Assembly (NCBI GenBank): GCA_948891265.1
Contig: CAQUBD010000006.1
Location: 1-23,557 of the forward strand
Direction: 5' to 3'
Length of the DNA stretch: 23,557 nt
Source: an uncultured Clostridia bacterium
GTDB taxonomy: Bacteria > Bacillota > Clostridia > TANB77 > CAG-508
The notes beneath the pieces are model-generated. The model was not told the origin of the DNA. It saw nothing but the letters and a program-made list of their open reading frames with translations, and made no database searches. Positions within the stretch are counted from its first letter, which is position 1. The number at the start of each line of letters is the position of its first letter. Of the stretch, positions 6,419 through 13,752 are shown one piece after another. The translations under genes were made by a program, and so were the position numbers.

Positions 6419-6973
6419 ATGAGAATAATAAGTGGAACAGCTAGGGGAACAAAACTATTTACTTTAGAAGGACAAACTACAAGACCAACGCTAGATAGAG
6501 TAAAAGAGTCTTTTTTTAATATAATACAAAACGAAATACAAGATTCAATATTTTTAGATCTATTTTCAGGAAGTGGAGCAATAGGATTAGAAGCGGCAAG
6601 TAGAGGGGCTAAAAGAGTGATTTTATGTGACAAGTCTAAAGAGGCCATAAAAATAATAAATAAAAATATTGAGAAAACACATTTAAAAGAAAAAGTAGAA
6701 TTATATAATTTAGATTATGAAGTACTAATAAATTCTAAAATAACTAAAATTTTGGATATCATATATATAGATCCACCATATAATTCGGATTTTGCAATAA
6801 GATCAATTGAATTACTAATTGATAATAAATTAGTTAGTGAAAGTTCTAATATAATAGTAGAAACAGATAACGAAAGAGAAATATTAGATAAATTACAAAA
6901 AATGAAAATTCAAGTATTAGATAAAAGAAAATATGGAAGAGCAGTATTGATATTTTTAAAAGTGATAAATTAA
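6419..6973 (+). CDS. rsmD: 16S rRNA (guanine-966-N2) methyltransferase RsmD
   Basis: A 184-residue protein, the usual length for RsmD, which methylates N2 of G966 in 16S rRNA of the small ribosomal subunit. The N-terminal MRIISGTARG and TRPTLDRVKESFFNI segment are hallmarks of the family. The SAM-binding motif is FLDLFSGSGAIGLEA (about residues 44-58), and the catalytic DPPY motif is at residues 118-121. Start: ATG after AGGAG with 10-nt spacing. The next gene follows after 40 nt. In many Firmicutes coaD follows rsmD; here a coiled-coil protein is found instead. Confidence 0.95.
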   Translation: MRIISGTARGTKLFTLEGQTTRPTLDRVKESFFNIIQNEIQDSIFLDLFSGSGAIGLEAASRGAKRVILCDKSKEAIKIINKNIEKTHLKEKVELYNLDYEVLINSKITKILDIIYIDPPYNSDFAIRSIELLIDNKLVSESSNIIVETDNEREILDKLQKMKIQVLDKRKYGRAVLIFLKVIN

Positions 6974-7013
6974 GAAATTTAAAGATATCATGAAATTAGA
7001 AAGGGGTTAAACC

Positions 7014-7517
7014 ATGGAAATATTTGAACTACTAGAATCTTTAGAGGATATAATTGAAAGAAGTAGAAATTTACCATTTTCAGCAAAAGGAATAGTAGAT
7101 AAAGATGAGATGTTAGATTTAATAAAGGAAATAAGACTAAAACTTCCAGATGAATTGAAACAAGCAAAATGGGTAAAAGAAGAAAGACAACGTATATTAG
7201 TAGAGGCACAGAAAGAAGCAGATGGAATTGTGAAAGAAGCTGAAAATAGAATAATTTCAATGATTGATGAACATGAGATTACTAGAAAAGCATATGAACA
7301 GAAGAAAGAAATTATTGAAAATGCAAATGAGAGATCAAGAGAGATTGCAAATGGAACTAAGGAATATGCAGATGAGTTATTATCACATACAGAAGAAGTG
7401 TTAACTCAAACTTTAGAAAATTTAGGAACAAATATTTCAGAAGCTTTAAAAATAATGGAAATTTCGATAGAAGACACTATAAAAACAGTTCAAAATAGTA
7501 GAAAAGAATTAAATTAG
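7014..7517 (+). CDS. Coiled-coil protein, ATP synthase B-subunit-like
   Basis: A 167-residue soluble protein with an AAAGGGG ribosome binding site. After a short N-terminal helix (ELLESLEDIIERSRNLPF), residues about 50-165 are almost wholly charged and helical, rich in Glu, Lys and Ala (KEADGIVKEAENRIISM, KKEIIENANERSREIA), a long coiled coil like that of F-type ATPase stalk subunits or DivIVA-like proteins. There is no membrane segment and no catalytic motif. Proteins of this kind are often annotated simply as 'ATPase' near rsmD and coaD in Clostridia; the role is unknown. It probably shares a transcript with rsmD. Copy B of the GGGAC palindromes begins 10 nt after the stop. Confidence 0.75.
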   Translation: MEIFELLESLEDIIERSRNLPFSAKGIVDKDEMLDLIKEIRLKLPDELKQAKWVKEERQRILVEAQKEADGIVKEAENRIISMIDEHEITRKAYEQKKEIIENANERSREIANGTKEYADELLSHTEEVLTQTLENLGTNISEALKIMEISIEDTIKTVQNSRKELN

Positions 7518-7526
7518 TATTAGGTG

Positions 7527-7606
7527 TAAGGAGGGAAACGGAGGACAGTCTGTAGTCTCTCCTTATTTAAGATAGCTGTTCGAACGGAGCGAGTCACAGA
7601 TATCTT
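7527..7606. repeat. GGGAC-core palindrome, copy B, followed by an imperfect hairpin
   Basis: TAAGGAG (7527-7533) pairs with CTCCTTA (7559-7565) around a core with GAGGACAGTCTGT, similar to the core of copy A. Directly after it AAGATAGCTGT (7569-7579) pairs with ACAGATATCTT (7596-7606) with one mismatch around a loop holding GAACGGAGCGAGT. The two hairpins fill most of the gap before ftsK. Confidence 0.55.
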
Positions 7607-7634
7607 ATGCAAATGAGTGGTGGCGAATTTGTAA
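7600..7634. repeat. 35-bp direct repeat, left copy (before ftsK)
   Basis: The 35 bases from ATATCTTATGCAAATGAG to GCGAATTTGTAA match 10131-10165 at 32 of 35 positions. The three differences lie in the middle (TGGTG here, CGATA there). This copy ends 34 nt before the ftsK start. Confidence 0.75.
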
Positions 7635-7668
7635 TAATTTAGGAAATTATTTTATGAGGTGAGGAAAT

Positions 7669-10131
7669 ATGGCAAAAAGAAAATATAAAAAAAGGAAAAC
7701 TACAAAAGCAACAAAAAAAAGAGCATCAAGCACAGACTTACTAATAGTTGGATTAATAATATTAAGTATTTTACTATGTGTATTAATATATGGAAAATCA
7801 GGAGTTATAGGAATTAAATTAAATGAAATACTAGGCGGAATGATGGGAATTATAAAGTATATTTTGCCAATAGGCATATTTGCAATAAGCATAAAATTAG
7901 CATGTGCAGATAATGAATATATAACATCTAAATTACTTCAATATGCAGTTTTACTAATAAGTTTTTCTGTTTTAATGAGTGTATGGCAGATTAATAGCAA
8001 GGAGTTAATAGTAAGTAACAAAGATATTTCTACAGTAGTAAAAGATGCATATTTACTAGGAACTCAAGAAAAAGGAGGAGGAGTTTTAGGAGCAATTTTA
8101 GCAATGCCACTTGCTAATTTATTAAGTCCAATAGGTGCTGCTATTTTATGTATTGGTATAGTTATAATGCTTGCAGTATTTACATTTGGAATAAATATAT
8201 CAGAAATAATTAATAATTTTATAGAAAAGACAGAAGATAGTAGAGAAGAAAGATTAGAAAGAAAACAGCAATTAAAAGAAGAAAGACTAAAAGCTAAACA
8301 GGAATTAATTGAAAATAGGAAAAATATAAGAATTCAAAAAGAACTAATGAAGGAAGATTTAAAAAAACAAGCATTAGCTGATGAACAAGTAGGTGAACAA
8401 ATAAAAATTAATTTTGGAGGAAGAATCATTGATGAAGAAGAAGTAAAGGGAAGAAAAAGATATGACCATAAAAATGATGATTTGACACCATTAACAAAAG
8501 AAACTAAAAATTTAAAAGTTATTCAGCCAGATGTGATAGAAAATAATATCTTTAAAAAAGAAGAAAATACATTATTTAGACAAGAAGAAGAAAAGAAAGA
8601 AGACAAAACAAAAGAAGTTTTACAATTAGAACATGCAATGATTGTAGAAGATGAAAATTATGAATATCCACCAGTAGAATTGTTAAGTAAGCCATCTAAA
8701 AAAACATTAAAAGGTGGAGCAAAGGCATTAACAGATACAGCAACAAAATTGCAGAAGACTTTATACAGTTTTGGAGTATCAGCAAAAGTTGAAAATGTTT
8801 CAGTAGGACCTGCAATAACAAGATATGAATTAAAACCAGCAGAAGGTGTAAGAGTAAGTAAAATAGCAAATTTGGCAGATGATATAGCTTTGAATTTAGC
8901 GGCAGAAACAATAAGAATAGAAGCACCAATACCAGGAAAACAAGCAGTAGGAATAGAAGTTCCGAACAAAGAAAAAGAAGCAGTACATTTAAGAGAAGTA
9001 TTAGAAAGTGAAGAATTTGAAGATAATAAATCAAAATTAACAGTTGCATTAGGAAAAGATGTTGCAGGAAATATTCAATTAGCAGATATAGCAAAAATGC
9101 CACATGTTCTAATTGCAGGTTCAACAGGATCTGGAAAAAGTGTATGTATAAATACGATAATTACAAGTATTATTTATAATGCAAAACCAAGTGAAGTAAA
9201 AATGGTAATGGTAGACCCTAAAGTAGTTGAATTATCGGTATATAATGGAATACCACATTTATTAATACCAGTAGTTACAGATCCTAAAAAAGCAGCTGGA
9301 GCATTAGCATGGGCTGTACAAGAAATGGATAATAGATATAATCTATTTGCAAGTAAAGGTGTAAGAGACTTAAGTGGATATAATAAAGCAATTGAGAAAG
9401 AAAATAAATTTGGAAAATTACCACAAATTGTAATAATAGTAGATGAGTTAGCAGATTTGATGATGGTAGCTGCGAAAGATGTAGAAGAAGCAATATGTAG
9501 GTTGGCGCAAAAAGCAAGAGCAGCAGGAATGCACTTAGTAATAGCAACACAAAGACCATCAGTTGATGTAATAACAGGGCTAATAAAAGCCAATGTACCA
9601 TCAAGAATAGCATTTGCAGTATCATCACAAGTAGATTCTAGAACAATACTAGACTCAGTAGGAGCAGAAAAATTGTTAGGAAAAGGTGATATGCTATTTT
9701 TCCCATCGGGAGCGCCAAAACCTGTAAGAGTTCAGGGAGCATTTGTATCGGATGAAGAGGTGGAAAAAATAGTAGACTTTGTAAAACAAAATGGAACTGC
9801 GACATATAGTGAAGACATTTTAGAGTCTATAGAAAATAGTAATAAAACTGAAAAAGAATTAATGCAAGAACAAGCAGAAGATGATGAGACTGACCCATTT
9901 TTAATGGATGCAATAGATGCTGTTGTAGAACAAGGACAAGCATCAACTTCATTTATTCAAAGAAGATTTAAAGTAGGATATGCAAGAGCAGGAAGAATAA
10001 TTGACCAAATGGAAGAAAGAGGAATAATTTCAGGATATCAAGGAAGTAAGCCGAGAGAAGTATTAATTACAAAAGAAAGACTAGAAGAGCTAAAAATGGG
10101 AACAGCTCCAGAGGAAGTTATAGAAGAATAA
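7669..10131 (+). CDS. ftsK: DNA translocase FtsK/SpoIIIE
   Basis: An 820-residue ATP-driven DNA pump that moves chromosomal DNA through the closing septum in division or sporulation. Domains in order: a basic N-terminus; about four membrane helices (residues 20-190) that anchor it in the septum; a long charged linker (190-340); the alpha and beta motor domains with Walker A GSTGSGKS (484-491) and Walker B VDELAD (591-596); and the C-terminal gamma winged helix (FIQRRFKVGYARAGRIID, about 760-778), which reads the orienting DNA sites. The length is normal for the family. Start: ATG after GAGG (GTGAGGAAAT). Whether it serves division (FtsK/SftA), sporulation (SpoIIIE) or both cannot be told here. 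The gene is flanked by the two copies of a 35-bp repeat, the second beginning in its stop codon. Confidence 0.97.
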   Translation: MAKRKYKKRKTTKATKKRASSTDLLIVGLIILSILLCVLIYGKSGVIGIKLNEILGGMMGIIKYILPIGIFAISIKLACADNEYITSKLLQYAVLLISFSVLMSVWQINSKELIVSNKDISTVVKDAYLLGTQEKGGGVLGAILAMPLANLLSPIGAAILCIGIVIMLAVFTFGINISEIINNFIEKTEDSREERLERKQQLKEERLKAKQELIENRKNIRIQKELMKEDLKKQALADEQVGEQIKINFGGRIIDEEEVKGRKRYDHKNDDLTPLTKETKNLKVIQPDVIENNIFKKEENTLFRQEEEKKEDKTKEVLQLEHAMIVEDENYEYPPVELLSKPSKKTLKGGAKALTDTATKLQKTLYSFGVSAKVENVSVGPAITRYELKPAEGVRVSKIANLADDIALNLAAETIRIEAPIPGKQAVGIEVPNKEKEAVHLREVLESEEFEDNKSKLTVALGKDVAGNIQLADIAKMPHVLIAGSTGSGKSVCINTIITSIIYNAKPSEVKMVMVDPKVVELSVYNGIPHLLIPVVTDPKKAAGALAWAVQEMDNRYNLFASKGVRDLSGYNKAIEKENKFGKLPQIVIIVDELADLMMVAAKDVEEAICRLAQKARAAGMHLVIATQRPSVDVITGLIKANVPSRIAFAVSSQVDSRTILDSVGAEKLLGKGDMLFFPSGAPKPVRVQGAFVSDEEVEKIVDFVKQNGTATYSEDILESIENSNKTEKELMQEQAEDDETDPFLMDAIDAVVEQGQASTSFIQRRFKVGYARAGRIIDQMEERGIISGYQGSKPREVLITKERLEELKMGTAPEEVIEE

Positions 10132-10165
10132 TATCTTATGCAAATGAGCGATAGCGAATTTGTAA
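10131..10165. repeat. 35-bp direct repeat, right copy (after ftsK)
   Basis: It starts on the last base of the ftsK stop codon and is the same orientation as the copy at 7600-7634 (32 of 35 bases). It ends 19 nt before the next start codon, so with the ribosome binding site it makes up the whole intergenic space. The ends (CAAAT and ATTTG) form a weak inverted repeat. Confidence 0.75.
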
Positions 10166-10184
10166 CCATAGAAAGGAGAGTACA

Positions 10185-11756
10185 ATGCAACCAAAGAAAA
10201 AGAACTTATTAGATAAGATTGTAAAAAAAGACTACAATAATGAATTAGAAGAAATACTAGAAGAAAAACAATTTGGCGAAAATGTAAAAAGTACTCTCTT
10301 AAGTATCTTATATAAGATAGAAGCTGCATATAAAGATTTAGAAACAGTAAAGTGGGGCGTTGAAAATAAAGATGAATATATATCAAATATCTTAGATATT
10401 ATAAAGAAAGATTGTAATTCAATAAAAATTGTAAGGATGAACGATAAAGAAAACAATATTCCAGATAAAAAAACGTATATTATAGATAATGAAAAAAAAG
10501 AAATAATAGCTTATCCAATTGAAAGAAAGATATTATATGCAATTGCTAAAATAGGAAAGAAAAATAAAATTATAAAAGATGATTATTTTATAATAAGTGA
10601 TACGTTATCAGAAGTAATAAATGTAGGAAATAATATTAGTATAGTGGAACCATTAAGAGATTTTAATGGATATTCGTGGACAAGTATAGCACAAGAGATT
10701 GAAAGTGTAGATTATAATTTAATATATCAAAACTTAAGAATACTATTAGGATATAAATTTTTAAATAAATGGGTAAAAAATAATGAATTTATAATAGACT
10801 ACTATGAAATTTTCCAAGATAATTTAGAAAGAAAATATGGAAAAGAAAACAAGGATAAAATTATCGATTTAATAATTAAAATATCAATATTATTAAGTTG
10901 CAAATATAGTAATGAAAAAAATAGAGAATTAATTGAAATAAAAGAAAATATAGAACATAAAATACAAATGATGCAGAATAAAGAGCAATTTATAGAACAG
11001 ACAACTCAAGAAAAAATAAAAATTGTAGAAGAAATTAAAAAAATTGATACAATACTAAATAACAAAGAACTACTACAAGAAGAATATTCAAAAAGGAATT
11101 CAAAGTTACCACTAGAAGAAAAAATATTTAGTATGCGAATACTAGCAAAAATAATGGAACAAGAAAGAGAAAAGTACTTAAAAGAATTAGAAAAAATAAA
11201 TGAAATGTTAAATCCACAAAATTTTGTAAGGTACAAAAAAGAAATTGAAGAAAAATATGAACTTTTGAAGATTTTAAATATAGATGATAAAGAAAAAGAA
11301 TTAGATAAGCTAAAGATAGAATTTCAGAAAATATTCTTAGAAACAATAAAAATAAATATAAATAAAGCAGAAACGAAGCAAGAAATAGAAAAAATAATAT
11401 ATGATTTAAGATATTATTTATTATTGCCATATAATTATGAAATAACTATACGAGATATAGAAGATATTCAAGAACAAATAGACGAAGTAATAGAGATAGT
11501 AATAGATAAAGCAATAGAATTAAAAGTTATTGAGAAAGTATCAGAAGATAAAAAAACAAATTATGAAATATTGAAAAATATATTTTTGGTAAGAATAATA
11601 AAATTAGAAGATGCATACTTAAAAATAATTAAAGAAAAAGATAAATATTTTATTCAGATATTTGATGAAAATATATTTGAAGAAAAGGTAGAAATACAAA
11701 AACCAAAAGCATTGAATGTAAAGCCAAACAAAAAAATATCAATAATGTCCCATTAG
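10185..11756 (+). CDS. Large coiled-coil protein of unknown function
   Basis: A 523-residue protein with a good AAAGGAGAG ribosome binding site, 53 nt after ftsK. It has no signal peptide and no membrane helix. The first 240 residues are mixed alpha/beta. From about 240 to 400 the sequence is a long charged coiled coil (EIKENIEHKIQMMQNKEQF, EEIKKIDTILNN). A third, helical part follows, with repeats of acidic and Lys residues. I recognise no domain. Its position between ftsK and the beta-CASP nuclease suggests it belongs to a conserved clostridial neighbourhood. The last codons (I-M-S-H-stop) are encoded by the palindromic repeat at 11744-11796, so the repeat appears to have replaced the original gene end. 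Confidence 0.75.
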   Translation: MQPKKKNLLDKIVKKDYNNELEEILEEKQFGENVKSTLLSILYKIEAAYKDLETVKWGVENKDEYISNILDIIKKDCNSIKIVRMNDKENNIPDKKTYIIDNEKKEIIAYPIERKILYAIAKIGKKNKIIKDDYFIISDTLSEVINVGNNISIVEPLRDFNGYSWTSIAQEIESVDYNLIYQNLRILLGYKFLNKWVKNNEFIIDYYEIFQDNLERKYGKENKDKIIDLIIKISILLSCKYSNEKNRELIEIKENIEHKIQMMQNKEQFIEQTTQEKIKIVEEIKKIDTILNNKELLQEEYSKRNSKLPLEEKIFSMRILAKIMEQEREKYLKELEKINEMLNPQNFVRYKKEIEEKYELLKILNIDDKEKELDKLKIEFQKIFLETIKININKAETKQEIEKIIYDLRYYLLLPYNYEITIRDIEDIQEQIDEVIEIVIDKAIELKVIEKVSEDKKTNYEILKNIFLVRIIKLEDAYLKIIKEKDKYFIQIFDENIFEEKVEIQKPKALNVKPNKKISIMSH

Positions 11757-11796
11757 GGACGTTTCCATTTGGGACATTTTTGTCCCATTGGGGACA
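11744..11796. repeat. GGGAC-core palindromes, copy C (two hairpins in tandem)
   Basis: AATGTCCCA (11744-11752) pairs with TGGGACATT (11770-11778) around AGGGACGTTTCC. It is followed by a T run, then a second hairpin of TGTCCC (11781-11786), ATTG loop and GGGACA (11791-11796). The TAG of the upstream gene (11754-11756) lies in the first loop. The hairpin plus T run looks like a terminator. Confidence 0.7.
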
Positions 11797-11853
11797 CATC
11801 TTGAAACAGAATTTCAGTACAATTATAAAGAACAATAAAAAGGAGGATATTTT

Positions 11854-13497
11854 ATGAAAATTACATTTTTAGGAGCTACAAAAACAGTAACAGGATCAAA
11901 TTATTTAATAGAAGCAGCGGGAAAAAAATTCTTGGTTGATTGTGGAATGTGGCAAGGTAAAAAAGAGTTGGAAGAAGAAAATTTTGAAGATTTTGAATTT
12001 AATCCAGCTGAAATAGATTTTATGCTATTAACACATGCACATATAGATCATTCTGGAAGAATACCTAAATTATATAATGAAGGCTTTAAAAATAAGGTTT
12101 ACGCTCATAAAGCTACATGTGATTTATGTGCTTTAATGCTACCAGATAGTGGTCATATCCAAGAGATGGAAAATGAGTGGAAAAATAGAAAAAGATTAAG
12201 AAAAGGAAAAGAAGCAAGAGATCCTTTATATACAGCTGAAGATGCTGCAAGGTGTTTGGAAATTTTTGAACCTGTAAATTATGATGAGATTATAGAAATA
12301 ACACCAGAAATTCATGTAAGATTTAATGATGCTGGACATATGTTAGGTTCAAGCGTTATTGAGTTATGGGTAGATGAAGATGGTAAACAAACTAAAACTG
12401 TATTTACAGGAGATTTAGGTAATAATGATATACCATTATTAAGTGAACCAACAATGATAGAAGATGCAGATTATTTAGTAATGGAATCAACATATGGAAG
12501 TAGAAAACATCAAAGAAATGAAGAGAAAGCAGAGATGTTTTTAGATATAGTATCAGAGACATTAGATAAAAAAGGAACAGTTGTAATTCCATCATTTGCA
12601 GTAGGAAGAACACAAGAAATATTATATGAATTAAATAAGATAAAAGAAGTGAGAATTGATGAAGAGTTTTTAAGGAAATATGAAACTTTAATGAAAGCAC
12701 CAGTATATGTAGATAGTCCACTTGCAATATCAGCAACAGAGGTATTTAAAGAAAATATGAACTTATTTGATGAAGAAACCCAAGAAGAAATGAAAAAAGG
12801 AGATCATCCATTAGAATTTCCTGGATTAAAATTTACAGTAACAGCAGATGAGTCTAAGGCTTTAAATGAAAGTTCAGAGCCAAGTATTATAATATCAGCA
12901 AGTGGAATGTGTGAAGTAGGAAGAATAAAACATCATTTAAAACATAATTTATGGAATCCAAATTCAACGATTCTATTTGTAGGATATCAAGCCCTTGGAA
13001 CACTAGGATATAGTATTGTAAATGGAGCAGAAAAAGTAAAAATATTTGGAGAAGAAATTGCTGTAAATGCTAGAATAGAATACTTAGAAGGATATTCAGG
13101 ACATGCAGATCAAGATGGTTTGATGAATTTTATATATTCATTTATCAAAAAACCAAAACAAATATTTTTAGTACATGGTGAAGAAGAATCTCAAAATGTA
13201 TTAAAAGAAAAAATAGAAACAGAAACTAATTTACCAGTTGTAGTTACAGAATTTGGTGAAACTTATGAACTAAAAGATGATGTGAAATTAGTTACGAAGA
13301 TTGCAAAACAATTACCTATAGATACTAGAAAAGAAGTATTAAAGAGATTAGATAAATTAAAAGATGAAATTTTGGATATGGAAACATCTGTTAGAGAAGA
13401 TATGAATAATAAAGAGTTAAGAGATGAAGATATATTTAGAATAAGTGAAAAAATAAAGACATTAGAAAAACAAATTTTAAGTGTAATTGAAGGATAA
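11854..13497 (+). CDS. Beta-CASP metallo-beta-lactamase RNA hydrolase
   Basis: A 547-residue protein of the Ysh1/CPSF-73-like (COG1236) group. The metal-binding loop HAHIDH is at residues 61-66, further ligands are the His in DAGHMLG (about 162) and the Asp in FTGDLG (about 187). The beta-CASP part carries VVIPSFAVGRTQEILYEL, SPLA, the ISASGMCEVGR segment, GYSGHADQDG (His about 417) and VHGEEES (His about 441). All expected zinc ligands are present, so it should be an active zinc-dependent endo- or exonuclease acting on RNA. It is distinct from RNase J, which lacks this arrangement. A C-terminal helical tail of about 60 residues (LDKLKDEILDMETSVRED) may mediate contacts. Start: ATG after AAAGGAGG. 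Transcription ends in a convergent arrangement with the RNA gene at 13540-13700. Confidence 0.9.
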   Translation: MKITFLGATKTVTGSNYLIEAAGKKFLVDCGMWQGKKELEEENFEDFEFNPAEIDFMLLTHAHIDHSGRIPKLYNEGFKNKVYAHKATCDLCALMLPDSGHIQEMENEWKNRKRLRKGKEARDPLYTAEDAARCLEIFEPVNYDEIIEITPEIHVRFNDAGHMLGSSVIELWVDEDGKQTKTVFTGDLGNNDIPLLSEPTMIEDADYLVMESTYGSRKHQRNEEKAEMFLDIVSETLDKKGTVVIPSFAVGRTQEILYELNKIKEVRIDEEFLRKYETLMKAPVYVDSPLAISATEVFKENMNLFDEETQEEMKKGDHPLEFPGLKFTVTADESKALNESSEPSIIISASGMCEVGRIKHHLKHNLWNPNSTILFVGYQALGTLGYSIVNGAEKVKIFGEEIAVNARIEYLEGYSGHADQDGLMNFIYSFIKKPKQIFLVHGEEESQNVLKEKIETETNLPVVVTEFGETYELKDDVKLVTKIAKQLPIDTRKEVLKRLDKLKDEILDMETSVREDMNNKELRDEDIFRISEKIKTLEKQILSVIEG

Positions 13498-13499
13498 AG

Positions 13500-13530
13500 T
13501 GTGCCAAAAGGGACGTACCTTTTTGTCACA
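13500..13530. repeat. GGGAC-core palindrome, copy D
   Basis: Arms TGTGCCAAAA and TTTTGTCACA (one mismatch) flank a GGGACGTACC core. The element is the reverse complement of copy E (16583-16613) at 29 of 31 positions. It starts 3 nt after the TAA of the metallo-beta-lactamase gene. Confidence 0.8.
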
Positions 13531-13535
13531 AATTT

Positions 13536-13572
13536 AAAATAAAAATTACCGCCACACGTTTTTGTGTGGCGG
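13536..13572 (-). terminator. Terminator of the small RNA
   Basis: On the minus strand CCGCCACAC, a 6-nt A-rich loop and GTGTGGCGG form a perfect 9-bp stem (plus 13549-13557 with 13564-13572), followed by a T-rich tail TAATTTTTATTTT. There is no T run on the plus side. Confidence 0.85.
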
Positions 13573-13700
13573 CAGACATGAAATGTGTAATGCTTTCCAA
13601 GGTGTAAGAGCTCGTCGCTTAGTTGAACCCAAATAAATTGTGAGGGAACTAAACGGATAATATCCATTTAATCTGCATTACTCCCCTTCCTTTATAAAGT
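13540..13700 (-). ncRNA. ssrS: Strongly expressed small RNA, probable 6S RNA
   Basis: An RNA of about 160 nt on the minus strand, with no ORF, is bounded by a perfect consensus promoter (13707-13735) and a GC-rich terminator. The GC content is higher than the surroundings, as in structured RNAs. The fold supports 6S RNA, which binds RNA polymerase carrying the housekeeping sigma factor. There is an apical stem of 9 bp (CGUUUAGUU, plus 13647-13655, with AACUAAGCG, plus 13616-13624) topped by CCC/GGG; a large open middle; and end pairings (GCAGA/UCUGC and AAAUG/CAUUU). The 3' strand of the bubble has GCGACGAG followed by CACCUUG, close to GCGACGA..CACCUUG in E. coli 6S as I remember it. The RNA gene itself is well supported; the 6S name is an inference from fold, motif and size. 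Another abundant RNA is possible. Confidence 0.7.
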
Positions 13701-13706
13701 AATTTA

Positions 13707-13735
13707 ATTATAACATAAGAAAATATGAATGTCAA
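13707..13735 (-). promoter_or_regulatory. Perfect consensus promoter of the small RNA
   Basis: On the minus strand TTGACA (plus 13730-13735), a 17-nt spacer and TATAAT (plus 13707-13712) are an exact match to the housekeeping consensus. The start is expected near 13700. The -35 box covers the codon at 13729, which is why that ATG is unlikely to be the start of the next gene. Confidence 0.9.
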
Positions 13736-13752
13736 CAAAAAAGGAGAAAATT

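Noticed and set aside
13729..13752. ATG at 13729 as the start of the GH15 gene
   Set aside because: It has no ribosome binding site and overlaps the -35 box of the opposite-strand RNA; ATG 13753 lies at proper distance from AAAAGGAG.
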